This document shows, piece by piece, positions 33,501 to 45,426 of a stretch of 64,000 nucleotides of DNA. The number at the start of each line of letters is the position of its first letter. Position 1 is the first letter of the stretch. The stretch comes from Eurosta solidaginis (taxonomy: Eukaryota > Arthropoda > Insecta > Diptera > Tephritidae), in the NCBI RefSeq assembly GCF_040869045.1, contig NC_090319.1:302114998-302178997 (forward strand), written 5' to 3'. The notes under the pieces were generated by a model. It worked only from the letters and a program-made list of their open reading frames with translations. It was not told where the DNA came from and did no database searches. Made by a program: the position numbers and the translations under genes.

Positions 33501-36339
33501 GCAGTTTCGTTGCTAAAATATATAAGATATCCCTCGTATAGTGCCCTTAATTCCCTAAACACAGTAATATTAGCATTCAAAACTTGTAAAATCACCGGTC
33601 TAAATATACTTAATTATTTAATGCCAGCAAAAGTGTTTAATTCAGTAGGCGGTGCCATTATTTATGCATTTAGAAAAGTTCGGACGCCTACTAATTTTGG
33701 GCTAAGATTTATAACAGACCCTCGTCATTTGCATGGGGCGGGGGAGAACAAACAACTTGAAAAGAAAATGTGTTAGGCAATTTAAATGCATACATATTTA
33801 CCTATATAAATACATACACATCTATGGAATGTATGTATGTATGACTATTAGACCTACCTTAAAATAATCAAATTTTTCTAAGATCTTGAAAGATGGAAAC
33901 GGCCTGAATATGTTGTACAACTTTTTCAACTTAAAAAAACCTTAAACCCGAATACTCCGTGAGTTAATAACCAAATCTTTGTATAAGCTCCTCGAACCCT
34001 CATAGCTGTAACCTACAATATTTTGTGCATGATGTCCAGAGACCCCCGTCACGCCGTAAGCTTCTTATTCAAGCGCGAATAAACAAGGCGATCACTGTGA
34101 CATGACAATAATAATTTCTTGGGCTAACTAGCTTGCGGTCCTGTCAAGTCAGGTCCTGTCAAACACTAGTACTTCTTTTGTCATCATCATTATTTGGCGC
34201 TTAGACACTTAGGCGGGTTTTGGCCATTGCCAGACATTCCTGCTTCTTGATGACTTAAACTCTTTCTCCCAACTCAGAGAAACAAGAAATCTCAGGAAGT
34301 TCTTTTCTATCGAATACTGAAATCGTCGTTCCATCTTCTCTCTGCATCGTCCACCATTGCGACAGGTCCATCATGACGGGTATGATGAGAGACATTTGAG
34401 CGTTTTTGTTGTTTCGCAGTTGCTATACGTTAGAAGCAAATCCAGAAAACTTTCCACGAAACTCAAAATCAAGCATGGTATCATACATGCAAAAAGAGGT
34501 AGGATTGGAGTATTGGGATAGTTATTTCCATCGCTATATAGCATTGGGGGGAGGGTGGAGCCTTTTCTTCCCCAGGTGTTATAAGGCAGCATCTTAACCT
34601 CTTCGCAGTCACTTTATTAGGCCTTACGTTTCTTTCTAAGAACTAGGCGTGTTTTGCCCCCTTTTGAGTCTCAGTGTCGTAATTAACGCCCTTCTTTACC
34701 ATGGATGCGCCACATTACTTATTTTTCGAGCTCTCTTGAACCCTATAGTATCCGCAGCGGGGGTACGTTGGGTGGTTAGTTGCTGTGCTGCCCGGTTAGA
34801 AAGGACCCGAGCTCAAGTAGAGCAGGGAGATCCATTTTGAGGTGCTATGCCCTAGAAACAATTATTGCTGATTGTTATAAGAACATTCGGTAGTTTGTTC
34901 AAACCATTTTTAAACGTCGATGAACCTGCTGATATCTTTAACGTAGAACCTTGCAACTTTCGGAAGTTCCTATAGAATATCACTGCAAGGAGTGTGAAAC
35001 CTAATGTCTGCTAGAGCTGAGCATTCGCATAGGGAGCGCGTGACAGTTTTCTTGCTGTCCTCTTAGCCGCAACTCCAGTAACGCTGTACAAAGGGATTCA
35101 CATTCTCTCAAAGTGAAGCTCCATATCCCGGGGCTGTGGCAGTAATTATAACGATTAATTTCCTTGACCTGTTTCCTCTGTTCTGTTACTATCCAAATCA
35201 GTCATGTTTGTTTGTTTGGCCCGGAGGTGTAGTTGCATATCGCTATGTCATGAACTCCGTATTTATGTTTCTTTTGATTGACGTGAGTGAATGATGCGTC
35301 TCGACGGCCTCCGAAATTTTCAGTCTTCTTGTAATTTCTCGAGTCCTCAGACAGGAGTTCACAGACCTCTCTTTAGCCTGACTTTCGCTTGGACACTTTA
35401 AGTTGCTTCTTCTACAGCACCTTGTCTCTCCTCCGTCTTCATCTTGAATAATATACTACCTTATAGCTTCTGTCATCCACCTTATAGCGTTACGTGGGAG
35501 CCACACCTACTGAGTATACCACCATCTATGTCTCGAATTTCAATAGTCAGTTTCCAAAGCCAAATACTTTCAGTTATGCGAATGAGCCAGAGCCAATTTA
35601 TTAAAAAGCTACACACCACAAGAAGAAATTGAAAAAAGCCTAGTCAGAACAGTATCCCCAGAGGCTGTCACATAAGCAATCTGACATCTACTCCACCCAG
35701 TTTTGTTGCATAGTTGCCGGCGATCTGCTGTTAGCAACCAACGTCACCAAAGTGTTGCAATGTTTGTAAAACGTTCAACCACTTTCTGTTTCATCGTTGA
35801 AACGAAGATTCCTCTCAGTGAGCAGGTGTGAGTGATGCGCCCCGAAACCAGCCAAGAGTATCATTTTAATGGCGAAATTTCGTACTACGGACCCGTCGTG
35901 AAGTCAAATGACATCAAGTCGTTGGAATATGTTCCACAATAAAGGCTGAATTTTGCAACTGCTCGCCCAAAAACCCTTTCCTTCCCCACAATACCAACAC
36001 AATGGATCCGTCTTCCTTTCTTGTGTGGGGACATCCACGACGTCATCAGGTTAAGTGTACAAGGTTTTGAAAAATACCAACCGTCAGATGTAAAGAGCTA
36101 TAGTGTAAAGAATATGAGTCCAGAGGTTTTAAAGATATAACCCAATAGTTCTAGTGCGGTCTACACGGGAGCTCTAAAGGTCAATATTTTTCCACCCATT
36201 GTAAAATCTTCGTTGTTTTCTCACGGTCTAATATGTCATTATGTGTTTGTAGGTATGTATGCCGGTACATAAAAATAAATAAGTACATTCCCTTAAAAAC
36301 TCAACTTAAATATTAAACAAATAAGAAGTTATCGGGTAA
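33501..36339. other. unclassified, partly old repeat DNA
   Basis: No gene seen. The segment 34190-34260 (TTTGGCGCTTAGACACTTAG) weakly resembles the 3' untranslated end of family E LINEs at 44470-44510. Segments at 34740-35110 and 35690-36060 are GC-richer, like decayed transposons, but no motif is readable. Confidence 0.35.
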
Positions 36340-37330
36340 TGGCGGCAGCGCTTAATGTGCCAAGCAAACGCATATCAAAATTTTAATGGCCAATGTTCAC
36401 TCAATCGTCGCATTTACAAGGGAAATGGCGCGCCGATTACAATGGTTGACAATTTTCTCCCATTTTTTTTTTATTCGTTTGCTTGTTTGGTCATAATTGC
36501 TTTTTGTGTCACTCTTCGCATTTCAAATTTCACTAAATTATCCCCTTAGACTATTCGAGCTTAATTCGTAGCTCATTAAGTTTTTTTTTCTGTGAGCGCC
36601 AGAAAAGCTTGACAACAACAAAACAGCTACAACAAAAAAAGACTGAATTGCATTATTACGTTATTGTTGTTGTTGGTAATTGCCTTAAATTTCTTGATAA
36701 ATTGACTGTTTGCATTTGATTGGGAAATTTCTGCTGTGCTGGCTTTTTTTGTTTCTTTTACTGTACAAAAATTATTAGATTGTATGCACACATTTGGTAT
36801 AAGTAGTTAACGGTGACAGCTGTCATCAAGCAACGGTTTGACATGATTGCATGCAAACACTTACATATTTTTATATTCAATATTTTAATCTATTATTTCT
36901 TCGGGCTAAAAAATGTACCCAAATGGACGTTTACTTTGCATGTGTCGCCGTGTTGCCATGTCGCTGACGTTCATTAAAATTAATTTTTTTTGTTTTAATC
37001 AATTGATTACAATATGGCATTTCCATTTTGATTTCATTTTTGTCGCTGAATTAAATGTGCTCAACATGCAAACATTTGGAAAATTGCAGTTTGGCACGAG
37101 TGAACATGTTTGTAAATAGTAAAATTTAATAACAATTACAACAATGCGATACATAGCAATGATAGTTGAAAATAAATTGCCTGCGCTTTCAATTAATCAC
37201 CACACAAATTTCTTGATTCACTGAATTGTGAAAAATAATTATCTGACTACTTAATATACATACTTACTTAGTACATATGTAAAATATGTATATGTATTTA
37301 TAATTATACGAGTACAACTACTTACCCAAT
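36340..37330. promoter_or_regulatory. repeat-free AT-rich block, possible regulatory DNA
   Basis: A stretch of about 1 kb without recognisable transposon sequence in an otherwise repeat-filled window. It contains the palindrome TGACAGCTGTCA (36814-36825), which holds two inverted TGACAG (TALE/Homothorax-type) sites around an E-box CAGCTG. There are also several TAATTG/CAATTA-type homeodomain sites (for example GGTAATTGCC near 36675). Candidate enhancer by inference only. Confidence 0.25.
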
Positions 37331-37689
37331 AAGCCCAACAGATGCGCCTTGCAGCTTTCGAGATAAAAAAGTTTTCTCTGATATTATTATCGCGTTGATA
37401 CCTCCTGACAAAATATCAACATATCTGCAACCCTAATCGAGTATATTGTCTTTTCCGGTGGTAATTGTTTCAAGATTGAAGCCACTAGCGTATTTTGACT
37501 TTCTCGGATTCTTGCTTAATCGAGATTTCGAATAAGCTAGACTTAGATTCAATCTCAATTTTTTTCGACCCACAGAGATTTTGGTTCATTTCTAAAAATT
37601 TTACCTAAAAAGAAATATTTTAATAGCCTATACACGAAGCTCAGTCCGCACGAAGAAAATACAAATAGAAAATAATCTTGAAACTTTCC

Positions 37690-37935
37690 CGAAATTGTAG
37701 AGCACATAATTGCAAATAGTCCGGAGTTAAACCCACAATGATGCATAGAAAGAAGGATACACTCAATTTTTTTTTAATTAGACATAGCACTCCCCTGGAA
37801 CACTTGTTGACCAAATTATCTGTAAATGGTCTTGATATAGTCCCGAAAGCAATCTCAACTGATCCGGTTCCGAAAACATTCCCGAAACGGTCCGATATAT
37901 TCTCGAAAACAATTTCGAAGCTATACTGAGATAAT
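37690..37935. repeat. degenerate short-unit array, same type as 11930-12680
   Basis: Variants of ATAGTCCCGAAAGCAATCTC, ATTCCCGAAACGG and ATTCTCGAAAACAATTTCG repeat with a unit near 12-15 bp, matching the array near 12 kb. Confidence 0.55.
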
Positions 37936-37984
37936 CATGAAAAAGTTATTATTCAATACAATTATTACAATGGAACAATATTCT

Positions 37985-38645
37985 ATAAAAGCGCGCAATT
38001 ACTGACATATGCTGATGACTTTGATATCATCGACCTAAACACCCGCGCCGTTAGTTCTGCTTACTCCAAACTGGAAAAGGAAGCGGTAAAGATGGGTTTG
38101 ATGGTGAATGAGGACAAAACGAAGTACCTGCTGTCATCGAGCAAGGAGTCAGCGCAAATGCGCATTGGTAACCACGCTACTGTTGGCAGCCATAATTTCG
38201 AAATAGTAAAAGACTTCGTTTATTTGGGAACCAGCATTAACACTAACAGCAACATCAGCTCTGAAATCCAGCGAAGAATCACTCATACCAATAAATGTTA
38301 TTTTGGACTAGGTAGGCAATTAAAATATAAAGTCCTCTCTCGGCAAACGAAAATCATACTCTACAAGTCACTTATCCTTTCCGTCCTGCTATATAGTGTA
38401 GAAGCATGGATCCTGACAACATCAGATAAAGCAGCTCTGGGAGTGTTCGAGAGAAAAGTTCTTCGAAAGATTTATGGACGTCTACGCGTTGGCGATGGCG
38501 AATACCGGGGAATATTTAACGATAAGCTGTACGAGCTTTACGCAGACATCGACGTAATCCAGCGAATTAAAACGCAGCGGCTGTGCTGGCTAGACCATGT
38601 TATACGAATGAATGAATACGCTCCGGATAAGAAAGTGGTTCTTAT
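37985..38645 (+). pseudogene. family E LINE (RTE-like) reverse transcriptase fragment E3
   Basis: An open frame starts before 38008. It contains LTYADDFDII (RT motif C, YADD at 38008-38019), MGLMVNEDKTKYLLSSSKES, DFVYLGTSINTNSNISSEIQ, LILSVLLYSVEAWILTTSDK and ALGVFERKVLRKIYG, and runs to about 38640. There it loses homology (the final 40 residues LCRTSLPFF... are not LINE). This is the palm/thumb end of a non-LTR reverse transcriptase of the RTE-like type common in insects. Truncated at both ends; no endonuclease. Confidence 0.85.
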
Positions 38646-38892
38646 CTTATGTAGAACCTCACTCCCTTTTTTTCAAATAATATTGCCAGTAAATTCTTTT
38701 ATACTGTTGTCCATCTTTGAGTCAAATTTTACTCAAATGTATTCATCCGTTCTGGCGTGATTGAGTCACAAAACGTTTAAACAATTATTCAAAAATAACT
38801 GATCTCAGGAGCCATAGGACCTTCATTTGCGATAATGTTAGCCAGTAGATCCCTCTTGACTATTGTCTATCTGCGTTAAAAAAATTTATTTA

Positions 38893-39448
38893 ACCCTACA
38901 AAAATTACGTTCTTTTTTTACCCTATAAAGAAACGTCTAAGAGACGTGTTCAAGTTTAAGGACCCTACATTACTTACATTTATTTTTTTTTTTTTTTTGC
39001 TTTTTTTAATCATTTATTTGATATATATTCACTTCGTTTAAATGTTTTTTAAAGAAAAATATTGTTTTTTAATATATTAACAATTAAGATTGACTTGTCT
39101 TGGACTTGTCCTTACAAAAATCAGTCTTTTTCGAAAGACCTCAGTTTATAGCAAAAAAATTAAAATATAATAAATTTTTTGTACTTCAATTGAATGATTA
39201 ACTGTTTTAAACTATACTTAAAAAAATATTAGCTAAAATTACCATTTTAGGCAAAAATTACATATAAAATTTGTAGTCACGTAAAAGATAACGATACGTC
39301 TCTTAGACTGAAAAACACCCCCCACTGACAAGCTGGTAATGGTAGCCAAGAAAACTGAAAATGAGAACGTTCTCTCTATACGATTGTGGCAGACTGAGAG
39401 TAAAATTAAAACGACGTACGTCTCAAAGACGTACGTGATCTCACTAGG
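38893..39448. mobile_element. TTAA-flanked element, possible piggyBac-type MITE
   Basis: TTAA occurs at 38889-38892 and 39449-39452. The termini are CCCTACAAAAATTACG and CTCACTAGG, which are only weakly inverted. The inside has three ACGTCTnnnAGACGT-like palindromes (38933, near 39295, near 39417). Weak termini make this tentative. Confidence 0.4.
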
Positions 39449-39452
39449 TTAA

Positions 39453-40773
39453 ATCCCTTAACCGTGCTGTTGTGATTGAGTCACAAGCAAACGTTTGGAC
39501 ACCCCAACATCCAAGCTCTATTAAGTTTTGTAATTGCAGTTCTGTTACAAAAATGTGTCGTTTATTTAGAAAGTGTTATCTAGAAAGTGTTTTATGCTCA
39601 AATATCTTTAGTAGAAGCCAGTCGAAAACTAGAAACCATGCTTGAAAAACATGCGTTGTCAGCTCGTTAGTATGTGGGGGAGAGTTAACGTAAGGTCTCC
39701 TACTGTAAGTTTATCTACATATCCTGAATCTGTGCCATTAAATATATATGAGAGTTTCCACCAAATCAGACCTCTCTGAGCTAATAAATAAATTACATCT
39801 TGCACGATCAAAAAACGTTGACATACGTTCACGTAGAGCTTCTTCATTATTACTTAACATTTGGATATTGTGATGAAGGTGCAAGCTCGGTTCAAAGTTG
39901 ATACCAAGACAACTTTAAAAATCTTTAAAATCATAATCGTAGCTGCGAAGATTTTATACGAAGTTGCCCTTCTTTTACAAACGTAAAATTAAGCTGCGAT
40001 TAATTTGTCAAACTTCTTCGAAACAAATCTCAAGATTTTTGGAAGTACATATGTACGGCTCATAGTAAATATCTTAAACTTGAAAGAAATGGTGTCCGAC
40101 TGTAACAGAAAAGGGGGAAAAGTTTAATACCATGGGAAGAAAAATTTTCACAAATTTAATTCTTTGCATACATGTCAAATTTTCAATATTACAACACCAA
40201 AACTTCAATAAGAAATGTTATACCCTTTAATTTTATTCTTGCTTTTTATACTTGTCGCGAACGTAACATTTGGTCCATTGATAATTCAGGTACAATTTCT
40301 CAGCCGGAAATTATATTTAATCAAGCAGTAAACGAGGTGGATACAGTTCATTCAAGTCCGTTGAATTCAGTGGCACTAGTAATTTTTCTATGTGAGCCCT
40401 CGTTTTAGAAATGTTGACAAAAGTTTGGACATGGATGACCTTAAGATATTTACGCCAATATTCATATCACATTAAAGGATTTACTTAGACTATCAAGATA
40501 TGACGCATTTCATTTGTATACATTTTAAAATGCTAATAAATCAAACAGGGTTAGGAATTATTTTCTTTGATCCCAGTATCAATAGATGCAATTTCAAATT
40601 TAGATATGGTAAGACGGTTTTATTGAGTTTTGTGTTGAAATTTTACCGAGTTTGGAAATTAGTCTACCACAATTTATCAATTTTATAATATCGCGATCGT
40701 AACGTTCTTTGAATATTACTGACTTACTTCTTGCAATATTTTTTGCATATAACACTGGTTTACAGCCAAAATT
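39453..40773. other. unclassified AT-rich DNA
   Basis: No gene. GTGATTGAGTCACAAGCAAA at 39471 echoes GTGATTGAGTCACAAAACGT at 38758, so the TTAA element above sits between two related segments. Confidence 0.4.
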
Positions 40774-41583
40774 CACCAGAGACACTATTATGAAATTCCT
40801 ATGTATAATTACTCCCTGATTCTGAAAATCAAGGTTATTTTTAATTCTATGGTAACGTTTGTGAGATATTTACGAATTACGGTTATTTCAAAAAAATAAA
40901 AAAATTGGGTCCACTTAATCATATATATCTCAAGAACGAATTGAGCAATTCCAAAACGGTTTGAAGCTTTTTAAAGATAATGAATGCTATAAACTGTGCA
41001 TACAACACTTTCTGCTAAGCCCTGCAGATTCAAAGATAAAGAACAATCATTACGGATTTTTCAATTTTTTTTGTAAAAATATAAAAAAAATTTGTAATTT
41101 GCGTGGAAGGATCTCGAATATTTCCATGAATGTTTATAACTTTTGTATTAGTCCATCGATTTTGTTGAATGAAAGCTTATTTTTTTGTAATATAACAGAG
41201 CTCAGAGAGAAAAGAAAAAATCTGCAAAAAGTAAAAGTTTTCGAGATCCTTCCTCGCAAATTACAAATTTTTTTATATTTAAAAAAAAAAAAATTTAAAT
41301 ATCCGTAATGATTGTTCGTTATCTTTGAACCTGCAGGGACCCACAAAAAGTGTTGTATCCACAGTTTATAACAAATTTGATTGCCTTTTAAAAACTTCAA
41401 ACCGTTTTGGAATTGCTCAATTCGTTCTTGAGATATATATGATTAAGTGGACCCAATTTTTTTTTTCGAAATAACGGTATTTCGTAAATATATCAAAAAC
41501 GTTACCATATAATCCAAAATAACCTTGATTTTCGGAATCAGGGGGTGATTTTACATAGGAGTTTCATAATGGCGTCTCTGGTG
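40774..41583. repeat. long inverted repeat, two 345-bp arms
   Basis: The left arm is 40774-41118 and the right arm 41239-41583, with a 120-bp loop. Both arms start (right arm read in reverse complement) CACCAGAGAC and end GGAAGGATCTCGAA. Between them they share GGTCCACTTAATCATATATA, CAATTCCAAAACGGTTTGAA and AACAATCATTACGGAT. Identity by eye is close to 90 percent over the full length. The plus frame at 40961 and minus frame at 41400 are the same repeat read twice, not genes. Could be a foldback transposon or a hairpin-RNA locus. Confidence 0.92.
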
Positions 41584-42140
41584 TAGAAAAAAAGTTGGAA
41601 TTTGTAATCCAGTGTAATCATTACTTTGACAGTTTTCTTTAAAATTGTAAAGACAAAAGTTTCGCGACCGTAATAATGGCTATCACTACTTTTTAGTATA
41701 AGTCTACAATTTAAATTTCATGTTTTCTTGTTTGTTAATTTTCAACATGAAATGCAAAAACCAGAACATATTCAAAAACATCCAACTCTTGGAAGTAATA
41801 CTTCTAATTCGACACGATGTCTGTACAATTTTATTTTCTGCATGTATGATTGTTTTTTAAACACATTTTCTTTCTCATCAACTTAAGTTTTGAATTCAAA
41901 AATTTAAAAAACCGCAAAAATGTTAATTAAAACACTTAATTGCAATTTATATCACTGTTACATACATATTTTGTACGATTACAAGAAAAGTAAATACATA
42001 CATACATACATACATATATATGCAGCAGCGAACATGACCATATTTGTTGGCATTTGTATCAAATTTCATACATACATACATAACATTTTTTTTTCGATAG
42101 AGTATGAAAATATTTCAAGTAAATCTGTGCAAACCAAGTA
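41584..42140. other. unclassified, with TACA microsatellites
   Basis: Short (TACA)n runs at 41995-42015 and 42068-42082; otherwise nothing recognised. Confidence 0.5.
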
Positions 42141-42599
42141 GAGCTTTCGATTTCTCGAATTTGTTCGAGAAGGGATTTCTCGCGAGACTCGCCTTCTCGC
42201 AACATTCTCGGATCTCGAAATACTCGTAAAGCTCGAGAGCTCGAAATTATATTCATTATTATTATTATTTATTTCATTATTTTCATAAGTATATGTACAT
42301 ATAACGATAGCTTAATTTTACTTGTCTACAATATCATTACTTAGAGAATAGTTAGTGACATCTTTATTTTATATAATAAAAATAGTGTTGTATGTCACAT
42401 CATGTTTTAACAAATTCAATTATATAAATACTAATAGTGGGGTGAACAAAATATATCAAAAACAAATTGACTAAATGGAGTCACGAAACAATTTGAAGAA
42501 AGAAGATAAAGGTTAAGTTTACAGAATTCCTCATATGAAAACAGAAAAAAGAAAATTCTAAACTATACAATGCTTATATAAAAGTAAAGACTATATGTA

Positions 42600-44215
42600 G
42601 CTGTATTATACAATGTAGTGCATCAAAATTTCTATCTGATTGGTATCAAACTCAAGAAGCCAAGTTTTTATTTTTTTTTTTAACTCAGATCTGAATCTAA
42701 TGTCTCGTATGTTTTCTGGAAGGGAAATAAAAAGTTTGCAAGATAAGACAGTGTAGGAATTTCTAAACAATGTTGTTCGAAAAACCGGCAAAGAAACGCA
42801 GGCTGTAAATACCTCGTGTTGGATTTTGCAAATAGCCACCTCTCATGTAAAAAATTTTTAAAACTTTGTAATAGAACAAATGCCGAACTGGGAATATATT
42901 TGATCTTCTAAATAAGTCAAAGGAGCGAGTCCGACGTGACAATTAAAAATTTTTCTTACCGCACATTTTTGCAGTACAGTTAATTGATTGATTTTATTGG
43001 AGTAAGCACCACCCCAGCAACTTATTCCATATTCTAATTTTGAAGGAAATATACCATAATAAACTGTTTTCAGTGTATGGTTTGAAACGTATTTCCTGAG
43101 ACGGTAATGTATACGATTGGGTGAAAGTAAGTATTTTCTTAGAGTTTCGATTTGCTCATTCCAGTTAAGATTACAGTCAATTGTGACTCCTAGGTATTTG
43201 AAACTATTCACTTTTTCAATTTCAAAGCAGTTAGAGTCACATGCCATATTATTATGAAAAGAATACTCATAACGATGGTTGGAGCACTTATTACTATATA
43301 GGATATTACGTTTGCATATTCCACTGTGAAAAGTTATATGAAGATCTTGTGCTTCTTGAAGTTTTGGACTAAAGCACATTAATTTGGTTTTATTGCTGAC
43401 AACCAGTTTATGTTCCGCAAACCATGACCGAAGTATGTGTATATTGTGGTTAAGATCCGCTATCAAATTTAAAGGATCCGTTAAGTTATATGCAATTCAT
43501 AGGTCATCCGCAAATGCTTCGACTTTGCCCTTGAAAGGTTGAATAAATAGTGAGTTCACATAGATAAGGAATAATATGGGACCAAGAACCGATCCTTGTG
43601 GTACACCAGAGTTTATGACTTTGGTCTCACTAAGAGTGTTGCCTATTTTTACTCTCTGGGTTCGATTTCCTAAATAAGAAACAAACCAATTGTATAACAA
43701 GCCACGAATTCCCAAATTATAAAGCTTATTTAAAAGACGGCCATGATCAACCATATCGAATGCTTTTGTAATGTCCACAAAAAGCCCAGCACAATCTTTT
43801 TTTGAATCTATACCCTTGTATATAGTTGAGCGGAAGTCCAAAAGATCATCTTCCGTAAAAAGACCATCCCTGAAACCAAATTGCAAAGGACTAAGAAAAT
43901 TTATTTTTTCAAAGTACGATAACATCCTTACTATTACAATTTTTTCAAAAATTTTAGTAATTGATGACAAAAGTGAAATCGGCCTATAGTTAGCCATATT
44001 TTTTTGTTACCTTTTTTTAAAATCGGTATTACAATTCCTAAATTTAATTGTTCTGGGAAAATGCCATTTGTAACACTCAAGCTAAAGATATGTTTTAAAA
44101 CATCAACAATATTGTATGAGATTTTCTTTAACATAACGTTAGAGATGCCATCATGACCGGAAGAATTACTATTTTTCAAAGATTTGATTGCAATTAAAAT
44201 TTCCGATCCTGAGAA
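42600..44215 (-). mobile_element. CR1/Jockey-type LINE, 5'-truncated (family F)
   Basis: About 1.6 kb of LINE on the minus strand, from within the reverse transcriptase to just past the stop codon of the ORF. The 5' truncation is near 44215; the 3' limit is approximate, since no clear poly-A or tandem tail is seen. The flanking DNA at 42140-42260 and 44216-44270 is TCTCG/CGAGA-rich. Confidence 0.8.
42606..44179 (-). pseudogene. reverse transcriptase of family F, lightly damaged
   Basis: Domains in order: SSGHDGISNVMLKKI, NYRPISLLSSITKIFEKIV, LSPLQFGFRDGLFTEDDLL, GLFVDITKAFDMVDH (motif A), INSGVPQGSVLGPILFLIYV (motif B), EAFADDL (motif C), VNSFKYLGVTIDCNLNWNEQ (thumb) and LSCKLFISLPENIRDIRF. 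The breaks are few. One is a one-base shift in an A-run near 44000, between KKGNKK and the NYRPIS frame. The second is a single in-frame TGA right after FADDL (about 43497). The third is a disruption near 42850. The VPQGSVLGP and FADD motifs are intact, so decay is recent relative to other LINEs here. Clade assignment (CR1 versus Jockey) is uncertain. Confidence 0.85.
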
Positions 44216-44462
44216 TCGGAATTCTCGCTTGTGTTTGAGAAGAAATCGTAAGCTCTAAAACCAAGTTCGAAAACTTAAAAAAAATTTACAAAAATATCTC
44301 ACTTTTTATTTAAAGTTTTCTGAATTTGTTTGAGTACCTATGTAGTTTTGTAGCCCAATCAATTTCAGTCTGACAAATACATCAGATCACTTACAATTTG
44401 TGTTGTTGAGAATGAAAATGGGAAATAAGCTGAAGTGAGTAAGTAAGAATATACAAGCAGTT

Positions 44463-44998
44463 TACTTACTTAATTGGCGCTTAACCGTCTAAACGGTTAT
44501 GGCCGTCCAACAAGGCGCGCCAGTCGCTCCTTCGCTCCGCCAACCGGCGCCAATTGGTCACACCAAGGGAGTTTAAATCGTTTTCCACCTGGTCCTTCCA
44601 ACGGAGTGGGGGCCGCCCTCTACCTCTGCTTTCATAGGCGGGTTCCGATAGAAACACTTTCTTGGCCGGAGCATCATCTTTCATTCGCATAACATGGCCT
44701 AGCCAGCGCAGCCGCTGCGTTTTAATTCGCTGGACTATGTTGATGTCTGCGTATAGCTCGTACAGCTCATCATTAAATCTTCTTCGGTACTCGCCATCGC
44801 CAACGCGTAGAGGTCCATAAATCTTTCGAAGAACTTTTCTCTCGAACACTCCCAAAGCCGCTTCATATGCTGTTGTCATGGTCCATGCTTCTGCCCCATA
44901 TAGCAGGACGGGTACGATAAGTGACTTGTGCACAGGCTAGTGGTTTAGGCGCAGCAGTTTTGCCGAGTTATCCTTGGTTCTAACCTTAAAATGAAACA
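44463..44998 (-). pseudogene. family E LINE (RTE-like) C-terminus, copy 1 (E4a)
   Basis: The minus frame 44933-44481 reads HKSLIVPVLLYGAEAWTMTT, ALGVFERKVLRKIYGPLRVG, YADINIVQRIKTQRLRWLGH and RGRGRPPLRWKDQVENDLNS. It runs into the LINE 3' end, whose plus-strand start is TACTTACTTAATTGGCGC, indicating a short TAAG tandem tail. The RT palm is missing upstream. Positions 44571-44998 are repeated exactly in the next 428 bp. Confidence 0.85.
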
Positions 44999-45426
44999 GT
45001 TTAAATCGTTTTCCACCTGGTCCTTCCAACGGAGTGGGGGCCGCCCTCTACCTCTGCTTTCATAGGCGGGTTCCGATAGAAACACTTTCTTGGCCGGAGC
45101 ATCATCTTTCATTCGCATAACATGGCCTAGCCAGCGCAGCCGCTGCGTTTTAATTCGCTGGACTATGTTGATGTCTGCGTATAGCTCGTACAGCTCATCA
45201 TTAAATCTTCTTCGGTACTCGCCATCGCCAACGCGTAGAGGTCCATAAATCTTTCGAAGAACTTTTCTCTCGAACACTCCCAAAGCCGCTTCATATGCTG
45301 TTGTCATGGTCCATGCTTCTGCCCCATATAGCAGGACGGGTACGATAAGTGACTTGTGCACAGGCTAGTGGTTTAGGCGCAGCAGTTTTGCCGAGTTATC
45401 CTTGGTTCTAACCTTAAAATGAAACA
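44571..45426. repeat. perfect 428-bp tandem duplication
   Basis: Unit 1 at 44571-44998 and unit 2 at 44999-45426 both start GTTTAAATCGTTTTCCACCT and end CCTTGGTTCTAACCTTAAAA TGAAACA. By eye they are base-identical, and the encoded LINE peptides (124 residues) are identical. The unit covers the LINE C-terminus plus about 60 bp of flanking DNA. Either a very recent duplication or an assembly artefact. Confidence 0.95.
44999..45426 (-). pseudogene. family E LINE C-terminus, duplicated copy 2 (E4b)
   Basis: The minus frame 45361-44945 encodes the same peptide as E4a up to WKDQVENDLN. It then runs into the duplicated flank and loses homology (CFILRLEPRITRQ). It lacks the true C-terminus and 3' end. 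Confidence 0.85.

Noticed and set aside
40961..41400. Similar plus- and minus-strand frames of 115 and 88 residues
   Set aside because: They are the two arms of the long inverted repeat read from each strand; similarity reflects the DNA repeat.
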